Shown here: in pieces, positions 22,443-33,897 of the stretch
Numbering within the stretch: the first letter of the stretch is position 1
Layout: each line of letters begins with the position of its first letter
Origin: Adineta steineri
Lineage: Eukaryota; Rotifera; Eurotatoria; Adinetida; Adinetidae
Reading direction: 5' to 3'
NCBI GenBank assembly: GCA_905250115.1
Contig: CAJNOI010000059.1
Location: 186,001-250,000, forward strand
DNA: 64,000 bases
Translations under genes and position numbers: made by a program
Notes under the pieces: generated by a model
Databases searched by the model: none
Seen by the model: only the letters and a program-made list of their open reading frames with translations
Told to the model about the DNA's origin: nothing

Positions 22443-25400
22443 TCATTCGATTTTTTCAGTTGTATCATCATCACTTTCTAAAAGGACGACTTCATTCACA
22501 GTAGTAGCTGGTTTGGAAGTTTGATTGGAATCTGATGTAGCTAGAACGATATTGATAATGAAAAAAAACAAAAGAGATTTACGAAATTAAACATACTAGG
22601 CTTTTGAATATCAGGAGTTAGACCAAGTTCATAGGCATACTGAAGCATTTTTCCATAATCAAGACTTTGTTGATCTTCAGCTGACATTGTTCGAAAAAAA
22701 TCTAAATAGAGTTGTTGAAGTTGTGGAAGTTGAGCCATAGCTGCTGATGTTAATTGATTTTGTTGTAAACGTTGTGCAGCTAATTGACGGGCATCGGGTA
22801 AACGTTTTAAGTTTTCATATTCTTCCAATGCTACAAGAAAAAACAATATAAAAAAAAGAAAAGTAGATAATTTATTTGATTTACCTTTACGTCGTTCTTC
22901 TTCACTAAGACCTTCATCCAGTTTATTCTCTAATAATGAATCATGTGAATGATACGAATGTATCCAACGATTATGATCATATAAAAGATCAAGTAATAAA
23001 TGATCTTTTGGTATTGAATAATTAAGATCTGTATTTGTTATTGAACGTGCTTCGGGTAATTGTTCAGGTGTAAATTTATATAATTCTTTGATATCATTTT
23101 CAGTAAAATGACGATCTAATTGATGATCATCAATAACACTAAAATATAGAAATAGTAAAAAAAAGAAATTCTCTTCTGATTTTTTACCGTTGAGATAAAG
23201 ATTGTTTAACAACTTGTCGTTGATAGATTTTTTCTTCCATTGTTCCTTGTGCCAAAAATCGATAGATATAAACAGGTTTCTTTTGACCAAAACGATACGA
23301 TCGAAATATGGCTTGAGTATCATGACTAAGAAAAACAAAACCCAAACGATAATCAAAATATCTTTTAAATATATATTATCATTCAACTTGAATTAGTGAT
23401 ATTGTTACAAAACTATCCGAAGTCGATTAAATCTTAAAATATTTCCACGACGTTTAATATGCTCGAATATCTGCTGCAATCTTTAATAATCATTAAACCG
23501 ATCTAATAGTCTGTAAATCGTGAATTTAAGTTTGAATTCAATACATGTCTCACCTTACATAAATAAGAACATGTAAAAGAAAACACTACAATAAAAATTA
23601 TAATAAACATCATACAAATGTCTCGAATATTTTATATCATAAAAAATATTTGCTTAAGTACGTTATGAATTTACTGAATCATTCGGTTTACTGCCTCTTC
23701 GCCAATAGGACATTCGCCATTGGCGAAAGTTTAGGCGCTATTTGGCGTAAGTCTGGTGGATTTTCGCCGACTGTAATAACTCAAGATTAGTGTAAACTGC
23801 ATGTGACAAATTAACCTAGTATTATCCGAATAAGTATGCTATAGTCTAAACCCCTTAACATGGCTGGCAGGAGCTATTCTTATACATATGTAATCACGTA
23901 ATGACTCTGACAAAATTCGAGAATACCAACCATTTATTTTCACAATTCGATATTTCTTTTAATAGCCGATTACAGGGTCTCCGATTAAGGGAGCTGGGGG
24001 GGTCTAACCCCCCGCAAAATTCGAAAAATTGGTTGTCTTTCTGCCAAAATTTTTAAAGTTTTGCTGAAAACTTGGTCAGAAACCTGGTTTTTATGCTGTT
24101 TTCGCCATTTTTCCACCAGAAACTCCAATAAAAACACCTTTTTCGGCCAAAATTTCGCAGAAAGTGTATAGCTTAAGTATTTTATACGTTATATGCGTCA
24201 GAAAGCTATATGACGGCACTTTCTGCCAAATTTTATCCTCCCGCACTTTTGAAAACAATTGGAAAGCCTGGCCGATTATTTAACTACAATATTCTAGACT
24301 TTTGTTAAACCATAAAAATCTTATATATCTCTCTTTTCTATAATACTAAATTCATTTCGACTAGAATTTACCTTGGATTCCAACTTGCATCAAATACAAT
24401 AACACGATTACTACCAACTAAATTGATTCCAATGCCACCGGCTAATGTTGATATAAGAAATAATCTTCCACGTAAATTAGATTCATCATTAAATGCTTTA
24501 GCATAACGTTTTCTCGCTACTACATCGGTTTGACCATCCATTCGAAAATAATCTTGATCACGTATCCATTCTGTTGGTTGTGGTATATATTCATATAAAT
24601 GCTTATTACTATCATTTGAAGAAAGTATTTGACGTAATTGTCTTTGTGCTTCACATTTTTTTTGATATTCTTCTTGATTTTTTGTTTGTAAATAATATAA
24701 AAAACGTTCAATATAATTTAATGTATATAAACTACGTGAAAAAACAAGAATTTTATCACCGATTTCAGCACACTTATCAAGTATTGATTTTAATAAAAGA
24801 ATTTTTCCACCTAATTCAATATCAAATTCACTTTCATCTGGTAACATATCCAAGAATGGAAACCAGAATTGTTCACGCATTTCTTTCATCCATGGATCAT
24901 CCGTATTTTCCTGTTCATCATCGTCATCATCATCATTGTTATTTGATCCATTTGTAGGTGTATTATCATTACCAGTATCGAATATATCTAAATTTAAATT
25001 ATTACCATTGGATGCTTTTGATGCATGTTTTTTTTCTTTCGTTGCTGCTGTTCGACTACGTGTTCGATAATTTTTAACTATTTCAACTTTATCATCATCA
25101 TCTTCATCACTTGCTTTAGATTTTGCATCTGAATCTACTTCTTGAATTATTTCATCATCATCGTCTTCATCATCATGATCAAATGAACATGATTGAACTG
25201 TTGTTACAGAAGAACCATTCGATGATTTTGAAGTAGTACGTTTTTGTGATTTAGAATTTTCATTATGATTTGTAGGCACATCCATTTCTTCATCATCATC
25301 ACCAACATTATCGATTAAAAAACCACTAAAATTTTTTTTAGACTCTGCCTAGAAAAAAAAAGAAAAATTCATAAGTCCCTTTCAACATAACGAGTTAATA

Positions 25401-28400
25401 AATAAATCTTACGAAGGAACTACCCGGAGTGTCAAAAAGCTTTTGAGTTGATATTTTGCCCACAGGTAGGGGATACATAGACTAGACAAAAGCCTAAAAG
25501 AATATGGGCCCAAGTTGGTGTTTGACTGAGATGTCGACTATTTATTGTATTTGTCCCATAGGGTTGCATTTGTGCAGTAAAATCAAAGTTTCGAGTTTGG
25601 GTCTGAAACTTTGTCTATACTAAGACCTCAATCACACAAACTTGTTTATAAAGGTTCAGAAATTTCGGAGACACTCTCTTTGATATATAAGTATGTTAGC
25701 ATAGAGACGCTTTCTTGTGAATATTAAGTTTCACATGAATATTTTGACGGACTTATATCTCGAAGATAATCTGTCTAAAATTTCTGAAACTTTGTAAACA
25801 AGCTTGTCTAATTGAGATCTAAGTGTGGACAAAGTTTCAAACCTAAATTCGAAACTTTGATTTTAGCCCACAAATACAACCCTATAGGACAAATACAATA
25901 AATAGTCGATATCTCAGCCAGACACTAACTTGGACACATATTCTTTTAGACTTTTTCTAGTCTATGCATCCCCTACTTGTGGGCAAAATATCAACTCAAA
26001 AGCTTTTTGACATCTCGGGTAGTTCTCTCGTTAGATTTAATTTTACTTTACCTTTTTTCCATTTGTATTTGTTTTTTTCATATTCTTTTTTTTCTTTTTC
26101 TTAATTTCTTCCATTTCTTCATCTTCATCGGTAAACATCACTTCTAATTCACCATCATCAATTAAATCATCATCATTATTTAATCGTTTCTTCCAATGAT
26201 CGATAAAATGTGGATAAAGTAAAAATGGATGACTAAAAAAAGGAAAATAATATATATTCATATTTAATAATTCTTTTTTATTCTTCTTACGTCCAAATCT
26301 TTTGTAAATATTGATAATCAGCAAATAATCTCGCTGATTTAAAATCTTTTTTTAATGCTAATACATTTTGTTGTTGTTGTAGTTTATGATTACCTTGTTG
26401 TTTTAAATATAAATCATATAATGTCGATTGTAAATCACTTAAACGTATATTAATTATATATTCAAATTTTGGTGGTAAATAATCTTTCAATAATGAATAA
26501 TCTTTTCGATCGATAAAACCCGTTAATAATTCATGTAAAACACAGGCACGTCGTTTCATTAATCGAACATCATCTTCATTTGAATCACGATGTTGACCAT
26601 TTTGAATTGGATTCACGAAACGATTGACATATTCTTGTTGACTACCAAGTAACTTTGGTTTTATAAATGATACCATACAATAACTAAATAAAATAAGAAA
26701 AGAATTTTTTCAGTTTTATTTAATTTTCAAATATTACTATTCAATGAGATTATTTTGTAATGGTGTACCAGTTAAAACAATACGACGAGATGTTTTGATT
26801 TTTGATATACATTTAGCAAGAGCTGTTTGAGCATTTTTTAATATATGTCCTTCATCAGCAACTAAATATAAGAAAAAAATTGAGTTTCATAATCATAGGT
26901 TTTAGTAAAATCTTCCATATTTGAAATCGAGCTCACAAAATAATGATTGTCCTACATTTATATCAGTTCTTCAATTTTTTTTATCTCTTTACCCTGTAAC
27001 AAATGAAACTAAAGAATGATAATAACTATCTGCGATATAATATACTCTAATTTGCATTGATAATCTTCATAATTTTTACTCAAGGGGAAACAACTAGATT
27101 CTATAGCTTCACAATCCCATAGAATCAGCTGTTTTTAATACTATACTCTCGATATTCTATATTTATTTGTAGTAAATACAATCAATTATCTAATAACTAA
27201 AATTCTTTAATTACCAATAATATCTGGTCCAGGATCAACAAGACATTTATATGCTTGTGCTTTAGTTTTTTTATTTTTTAAACCAAAACCACTTGCTAAT
27301 CTTCGATACATTTCATAACCCATTATCATAACACCACCATGTTCATACCAATAATTTAAATGTGTAAGACGTAGATTTGGTTTTATTGTTGTTAACTGAT
27401 AATGATCAACAGGTGGTTCAACATCATTTAACCAATATTCAAATTCATTTGACCAATTTAATGCTATAAATAAAACAAAAATAATAATAATAGAAATAGT
27501 GGTCAAGGTAAGTGTGCTCCAAATTCGGAGTCTACGGATATCTAAGTTTTCGAGAAAAACTCTACCTAAAAACTGTAATCATCTCCCATGTCTTCAAAAT
27601 CGCCAAGGTTTGTACGATTAATGGCGATTTTTAAAAAAATCGGCGATTATATCGCCAATAAGAAATGATTATTTTGTCGAAATCAATACGAATGAAGCCT
27701 TTTCGAAAAAAAAATCGGGAAAAGTCCTTAATTTTGGCGATTTTATTGCGATAGATCTCACAATTAATCGGGTGGTAAACCGCGATAAAATCGTCGATTT
27801 TCCCCTAATTTTGATGACATGGGTCGTAAACTTCAACTTTGGAGCTCACTTAACTTGACCAGAAATAGTTTATTTAGTTTTTTTTGCTTACCTGCATTAA
27901 TTGGACATAGTACAAGACAATGACGAACATTTGTTATTTTATCATAATTAAATATTGTATGAATAAAACTAATAACTTGTAAAGTTTTTCCTAAACCCAT
28001 ACAATGTGCTAAAATACATCCATTACCATCATGTTTTTTATTTTTTATTGCATCAATAGATTCAAATACATTATTCCATAAAAATCTTATTCCATCACAT
28101 TGATGCGGTTTTAACTGTTGAACTAATTTTGATGATACTTCAATTAATGGTTCATTTGTTTTTTCGTCTAATTCAAGAATTAAACGTCGATTTGAATTAT
28201 TTATTTTTTCATTTTCAATAGTAGATTTATATGTTGATGATACCAGTACATTATCATTATATTCTTTTTGTTTTTCAGCAATACGTTTTCGACGTTCTAA
28301 TTCAGCTTCAACAGCTTGTTTTGTTTGAGTATCTAATTCTTTATCATCGATAATTTTTCGAATATTTTTTCGACCAAGATGACCATTTTTTCCTTTTGTT

Positions 28401-30089
28401 GGAGAACTATCTTCGTCTTCTTCTTCTTGAAGTTCAGTTTTAATCTTTCGAGTATTATTATGTTTATCTTCATTATCATTTTCAACTTCATAACTTTCAG
28501 TTGTTCCACCATCATCATCATCATCATTATACTTCTTCTTCTTCTTCTTATTGCTATTATTACTAATTGTACTATGATTTGTATTATCATCATCATCACT
28601 AAATTGAAATGAACATTTTTTGTTTCCATTTAAATTATTTTTTCCACTTTCATTATGATTGGTATTATTATTTTTATCAATTACTGTAGTCGAACGTATA
28701 TTTGTTGTTACAATTGAACTTTTCTTTTCTTCGGCTTTCGATTTGATTTGTTTTAATATAGTTGAACGTTCATTGGAAACAGGTTTTTTACGTCGTTGAC
28801 GAGTTTTTTTTGTAACTATTTCATCACTACCATTTGAATCATCAGAAGATGATGATGATGAACGTTGAATTTGAATTCGAGTCGATACTGGAGGAACAGA
28901 TGTTGGCGGAGATTTTTTTTCCAAAGTTTTAGATACTGGTGCTGATACTTGTTGTTTTGATACAGTAGTCACATTTCTACGACTTGTTGAACACTATAAA
29001 TACAAGGAGAAAAAACTGATTTATTACTCTAAATCATAGAATTTTATTCATAATAAATCGGTCAAATTTGCAATTTACGGATGTCTAACGAGGGAACCTC
29101 CCGAGGTATCAAAAGGCTTTTGAGTCGAAATTTTAGCCCACAGGTAGGGGATACATAGACTAGAAAAAGCCTAAAAGGATATATGCCCAAGTTGGTGTCT
29201 AGCTGAGATATTGACTATTTATTGTATTAGTCCTATAGGGTTCTATTTGTGCAGTAAAATCAAAGTTTCGAATTTAGGCCTGAAACTTTGTCCATACTAA
29301 GACCCCAATCAGACAAGCTTGCTTACAAAGTTTCAGAAAATTTAGACAGATTATATCCGAGATCTGAATCCGTTAAAATATTCATGTGAGACCTAATATC
29401 CATAAACAAGCGTCTTTATGCTAAAATACTTGTATCTCAGAGACAGTCTTTCAGAAATTTCTGAAACTTTGTAAACAAGCTTGTCTGATTGAGGTCTTAG
29501 TGTGAACAAAGTTTCAAGCCTAAATTCGAAACTTTGATTTTACTGCACAAATACAACCCTATAGGACAAATACAATAAATAGTCGACATCTCAGTCAAAC
29601 ACCATCTTAAGCACATATTCTTTTAGGCTTTTTCTAGTCTATGCATCCCCTATTTGTGGGCAAAAGGTCAACTCAAAAGCTTTTTCGAACCTCGGGAGGT
29701 TCCCTCGTAAGTTGTCGCGAAAACCTGTAATCATCTGTTTTTGATTGCTCTAATAGATACTCTGGACTGTGCTGAGTCGATGGGTTATGCTGAAGAAAAA
29801 AAAATCATACAGTTATAAGCTGCAATTGGTAGAAAAACTTCAAACTTGGAGCTCATTTAACTTGACCCTTATTTCGGAAAGATTCTATCTTCTAAGAGTT
29901 CTCATTGAATAATCTAGAAATGATAAATAAATAAAATAATACCACTGGAATATCAAGATCATCATTAGATGATGATGACGATGACTGTGCAAAATTTCTT
30001 TTTAATGCAATTTTGGTTTTCTTTTTCAAAGGTGATGTATCAGAATTAGATGATGAATGTAATGAACGTTTGGAATTATTAAGAGACAT
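22443..30089 (-). CDS. ATRX: ATRX SNF2-family chromatin remodeller
   Basis: A nuclear SNF2 ATPase which, in animals, works with DAXX to deposit histone H3.3 at repeats. Exons (minus): 30089-29943, 28993-27892, 27463-27215, 26861-26738, 26683-26291, 26232-26052, 25348-24372, 23325-23188, 23138-22885, 22830-22597, 22540-22443; all phases agree and give 1298 residues. A Ser/Lys/Asp-rich N-terminus leads to [14 protein letters not shown] and [10 protein letters not shown], which are ATRX hallmarks. Walker A is in HCMGLGKT (about residue 390), Walker B in [10 protein letters not shown] (about 503), then [13 protein letters not shown]. An acidic insert (732-820) precedes helicase C with [29 protein letters not shown] and FDASWNP, then [23 protein letters not shown]. 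No cysteine-rich ADD domain is seen, and the protein is about half the vertebrate length. The start is uncertain: ATG 30143 is in frame but lies in a polypyrimidine tract ending in a good acceptor (30126-30125). Confidence 0.93.
23973..24270. mobile_element. hAT-like non-autonomous element in ATRX intron
   Basis: 298 bp flanked by an exact 8-bp direct repeat GCCGATTA (23965-23972 and 24271-24278). Ends CAGGGTCTCCGATTA and, reversed, CAGGCTTTCCAATTG match at 11 of 15 positions. An 8-bp target duplication and CAG-type ends are typical of hAT elements. No transposase is encoded. It lies in a 1046-bp intron (24371-23326). Confidence 0.8.
25412..26030. mobile_element. PIF/Harbinger-like MITE, copy 1 (619 bp)
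   Basis: 619 bp with long inverted arms of nearly 290 bp (cgaaggaactaccc at the left, gggtagttctctcg at the right) flanked by TTA (25409-25411 and 26031-26033). The 3-bp TWA duplication points to PIF/Harbinger. It fills most of the 703-bp ATRX intron 26051-25349; without element and duplication the intron would be 81 bp. No transposase. Copy 2 at 29089 has the same length. Confidence 0.88.
27501..27860. mobile_element. TIR element with 9-bp target duplication, in ATRX intron
   Basis: 360 bp with ends GGTCAAGGTAAGTGTGCTCC and, reversed, GGTCAAGTTAAGTGAGCTCC, flanked by AGAAATAGT on both sides (27492-27500 and 27861-27869). Removing it with one repeat leaves a 59-bp intron. An inner inverted pair (cccatgtcttcaaaat at 27585, attttgatgacatggg ending 27823) is also present, perhaps a second insertion or part of the element. 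A 9-bp duplication would suit a Mutator- or Merlin-type mobiliser; family not certain. Confidence 0.8.
29060..29867. mobile_element. Second copy of the GGTCAA TIR element, interrupted
   Basis: Starts GGTCAAATTTG and ends with ttggagctcatttaacttgacc, the same terminus as the element at 27501-27860. The shared inner words acggat-tctaa and ctgtaatcatct lie on the two sides of the 619-bp Harbinger-like insertion, so this older element was split by it. About 186 bp remain without the insert. No clear outer target duplication. Lies in the 949-bp first ATRX intron (29942-28994). Confidence 0.75.
29089..29707. mobile_element. PIF/Harbinger-like MITE, copy 2 (619 bp), nested
   Basis: 619 bp, the same length as copy 1 at 25412-26030, with ends cgagggaacctcccgag and ctcgggaggttccctcg, flanked by TAA (29086-29088 and 29708-29710). 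The uninterrupted relative at 27501 reads tctaagtt at this spot, which directly shows the pre-insertion target TAA. No coding capacity. Confidence 0.9.
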
Positions 30090-30143
30090 TAATCTATAAC
30101 AATCTGACGATAAAATTGTATGGCCTGAAATAAAAGAAAACAT

Positions 30144-30550
30144 TTTGATCGTTTTACATGATTATATGATAACAAAAAATTTGTTTTTCACTAAATGAAT
30201 TTTTATTATTTCAATTAATATACAAGATCAAACAGAAAAAAAAAGTGAAAAGAAAAAAACAAACGAAAAAAGAAAAAGAACAAGGTGAAATAAACCCGTT
30301 TAGTATCATTTTCTTCATAAACATAATGTAATAAAATCATACATTTGTTATGAAAAGAAAAGATATAAACTGAAAGACTATTGAACAACAAAAAGAAATG
30401 TATACTACAGAAAACATGTAATAATCAAGATCATATTCGAGAAAAACGAACAAATGAATTTTTTATTAAAAATGAAAAAGAAAAAGTATTCAAGTCGTAA
30501 AAAAAAGACATGTATATGGAACTGTTTTATTTTACCTTTTGTTGTTTGAT
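30144..30550. other. Spacer between the 395-residue gene and ATRX
   Basis: Roughly 400 bp, A-rich on the plus strand. It ends, in ATRX direction, in a pyrimidine tract and CAG acceptor just upstream of the ATRX start. No upstream non-coding exon could be recognised, so the acceptor may serve a spliced leader or a distant 5' exon. Confidence 0.4.
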
Positions 30551-33045
30551 TTATGTTATTACAGGACAATGAGGTAAATTAGGTGATGAAGATGATGGAG
30601 GAGGATCAATACCATCATTTGATATATCTTCAATACAATTATCATAATTAATAATTGAATTATTATTTAAAATTGTATTTGTTTCATATGTTTTATTAAT
30701 TGATGTAAATAATGATTCATTATCATTATTTTCCATTACTTCTCGTAAAACTTCAACTTCGTCGAGTGTTGTACCATTACCTCCAAGAATATTCATTGAA
30801 TTATCTATTGATGTATCTGATGTCGCTGTTGTCATAGTTGCATCATCATTTGAATTTTGATTAAATTCTGTTGATAAGATTTCATCTTTTTTTGATTGTA
30901 ATTTCATTGAAAAATCATCCTCAAATGTTGTTGTTGTTATTGTTGTTTCATTAGTTTTACGTGTTTGTGATAATATACCATTTTGTCCAATATAACGTGA
31001 TATTTGTTCGCAATCAATGTCATTATTTCCATTAATTGTTTGAGATAAATTACCTAATGTATATAAATCGTCATCTTCCGCATCAATTGCACGTAATTTT
31101 CGTTTGCCTTTTGTTTTAGTACCATTTGTTGATTGAGTACTTATGAAAGATGATGTTGATTCATGTTTCGAAAGTTTTTTTGAACGTGTTGATTTTCGTA
31201 CGTTGGTTAAATCATTTGTAGCTATAACAAATTAATCAAAATGTTAGTCACTATTCTATGAATACATAGATACATATGTAAACAAATGATAACATAAGGC
31301 AAGGTTGATTTTTGATACTTTACATAAAATATGTATTTAACCTTGAAATGTCGTATACTATCAAATATGTGAATAAAAAAAAGTACCTGAATGGAGAAGT
31401 TTTACAGAACAGATACGTCTTAATGTTGTAATGAAAATTTTCTTAAAATAAATCTCATTGATTTTACAAGTTTTGAAATTTTACTTTTTTCAATGATCTG
31501 AAAGACTTAGAGTAAAATCGATCGAGATTATAATTTATTGTTTTTTGCTTATTTCTATCATCTCGTAACATACTAGGATTCTTTGTTATAATCCTATGAA
31601 CTCTTTCTATAGGTTTTACTAGACTTGGAAGGATTCTTTTGAAAACTACGCATTTCAAATTAATTAAAATTACTCATGAATAATTCCACACTATTGTAAT
31701 TTTAGTAAAATATTATTTCATGCTTCAAACTAACTATACTTTTCCATTTCATATAGACCCTTTAAATTTTAAATTTAACAGAATGTCTTAGATTACTATA
31801 ACTTCTTTGTTTATTTTTTTTGTACTATTATTGAATCAAATAATCATAATTGGACATACTGTTACTCTCAAGGCAATAACTTAATGACATATTGCATAAG
31901 AATAAAAACTTATTATCATAAGAATCTAAAATAGTCTATACTATATTATTAATATTCGCATGACGCATAGTTGAATCATTAAATATGATTGTATGGCATC
32001 TTGATTTTATTTTTCATGCGAAATTTTCTATAGGCTAATAATTCCAACAATACTTCATTTTAAAAACTTTTTTTTTATATTAACACTCAATAGAAGAAAA
32101 AGAAATTTTTTACACATGGTTTCATCGTCTGATTACAAAACATAAAATAGAATATTATTATATTTGAAGCATAAATTTGAATATAGAATTTTTTTCCTTC
32201 TTCTAAAAATAAATATAATTCAGTCGAGTGAATACTCTCTTACTCTGACAACTAATTTCTATTGAGACAATATTTCTCATGTCGAATATATTTTATGAAT
32301 TTCACAGAAAAGTTGTTTTTTTTTTTGAATTGATCGTTTCACTTTAAATCTTGCAATATTGTGCCTTATGGGTTTTTTGTTATGTAGAAAAAGAAAATAT
32401 ACAAAAATGACCTTCATACATACTTTCATGCTGAGTTGATGGCACGTGTACTCTAGGTTTACGGGTTTTTTTTCCATCGGAATTAATTGTTGATAATTTC
32501 TTTCGACCTCTTTTTTTCTTACGACCACGTCTTGATTTTGCTAAAAATAAAACAAATAAAAACATATAAAAATAGATCTTATCTTACGAGTATTCCAAGT
32601 TTCAGGCATGTAACATGCAGCTTCATCTAATGGAATACGTTTTAGACGGATAGTTGGTCGACAAAGTTTTTCTTGACCATCAACTTCATTATCTGTTTGA
32701 TTTTGTAAATCTGGTGGCGTCGGTAATGATCGTTCTGGTGCTTGTTGAGTCGAAAGAACAGCTTCATCTATATCATTTAATCTATCAAAATGATATTCAG
32801 CAGATACGGATAATTCATCTTCACTTGGACTATTTTCTAAAAAAAAACAAACAACAAAAAAAAGAGATGAAATTTTATGACAAAAAAAAATAATTTGTAT
32901 AATTACGATTTAATATATGTTCAAGTTCGATTAATTTATCTGTAATTATAGCATATAATTGAGTATCATTGGAAATATTTTGTGGTAACCAAGAATATTT
33001 AAATTCTCTTAACCAACATAATACTTCATTTGTATTCGTTGTCAT
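30551..33045 (-). CDS. Unrecognised nuclear-type protein with AT-hook-like motifs
   Basis: Four exons with agreeing phases (33045-32907, 32836-32588, 32540-32412, 31221-30551; all joins phase 1) give 395 residues from ATG to TAA. The family is not recognised. The N-terminus (NEVLCWLREFKYSWLP) looks folded. A conserved-looking block CRPTIRLKRIPLDEAACYMP follows an acidic stretch. Exon 3 is very basic (SRRGRKKKRGRKKL), with RGR cores like AT-hooks, and probably binds DNA or acts as a nuclear signal. The C-terminal half is Asn/Ser/Thr-rich, acidic and likely disordered, ending PHCPVIT. The third intron is long (1190 bp). It lies head to tail upstream of ATRX, about 460 bp away. It was considered as the missing N-terminus of ATRX, but its own stop codon and the phase mismatch argue for a separate gene. 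Confidence 0.65.
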
Positions 33046-33691
33046 ATGTTTATTGTTGAAGAACAGGTAATGTAGAATACAAATTCAAATGTGTTAAATT
33101 GATATATATTTATATTAGTTTAATGCTAAGCAGAACACCAAAAAGGTAAGATAATTACATGTAGTATTAACTGCTTTCTTTTTTGTTTCTTTTGCTTGTT
33201 CTTTGTCTCGTCGGTTTGGCCAGTCAGGCAATTAGTTTATCTGTTTATTATCGTCATCATTCATTCAATTTAAAGAAAAGCGATGAATTATTTAAACCAA
33301 TCAGATAAATTTTAAACTAGAGGGCGTTAAATAATGTGATTTATTATTATATGTTAAATTATTTTATTAATAATATTAAATACTATTCTATAAATAGATT
33401 GAAATTATATTCTTTCATTGAATGATAAGATAATACGAAGTGTGAAAAAATGTCGGTAAGTGTTGATAGAAAATCATACTCCACGACTATGTTTATCTGA
33501 TTCTTTTTATTTGAATATATCAATATAAAGAGGCTGATAAGAACATATTTTTAACAACATTCATATCTTGAAAATAAATATTCTCTAGAAAAAAATCTTA
33601 ATACTGTACTCAGAGTCAGTCAATCCAATCAGCAAACTTCGGTGTTGTATCATTTCCATTTCGAACGGATTATCTTTTAATATCGGAAATA

Positions 33692-33797
33692 TACAGAGTG
33701 GGCTAAAAGTCACTTTACCTAAGAAAAAAAACTGAAATACCTCCATTACGGCTTGAGAAAACGAGCTGATTTTTTTGACCAATGATAGAGATATGTT
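33692..33797. mobile_element. Possible Tc1/mariner-type terminus, cut by gap
   Basis: TACAGAGTGGGCTAAAAGTC resembles the terminal inverted repeat style of Tc1/mariner elements (TA target, CAGNGTGG...AAAAGT). It is followed by 90 bp of non-gene-like sequence and runs straight into the assembly gap, so the other end cannot be seen. Confidence 0.35.
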
Positions 33798-33897
33798 NNN
33801 NNNNNNNNNNNNNNNNNNNNNNNNNNNNNNNNNNNNNNNNNNNNNNNNNNNNNNNNNNNNNNNNNNNNNNNNNNNNNNNNNNNNNNNNNNNNNNNNN
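33798..33897. other. Assembly gap, 100 N
   Basis: Exactly 100 N, the usual placeholder for a gap of unknown size. Confidence 0.99.

Noticed and set aside
24574-24957. 127-codon plus-strand frame
   Set aside because: Antisense to the ATRX helicase exon; His-rich only because of Asp codons on the other strand.
28333-28629. Frames overlapping the ATRX second exon
   Set aside because: Shadows of the Asp/Ser/Lys-rich ATRX N-terminus in other frames and on the other strand.
30551-33045. The 395-residue gene as the ATRX N-terminus
   Set aside because: It has its own stop codon, its last exon phase does not match the next ATRX exon, and no ADD domain is present.
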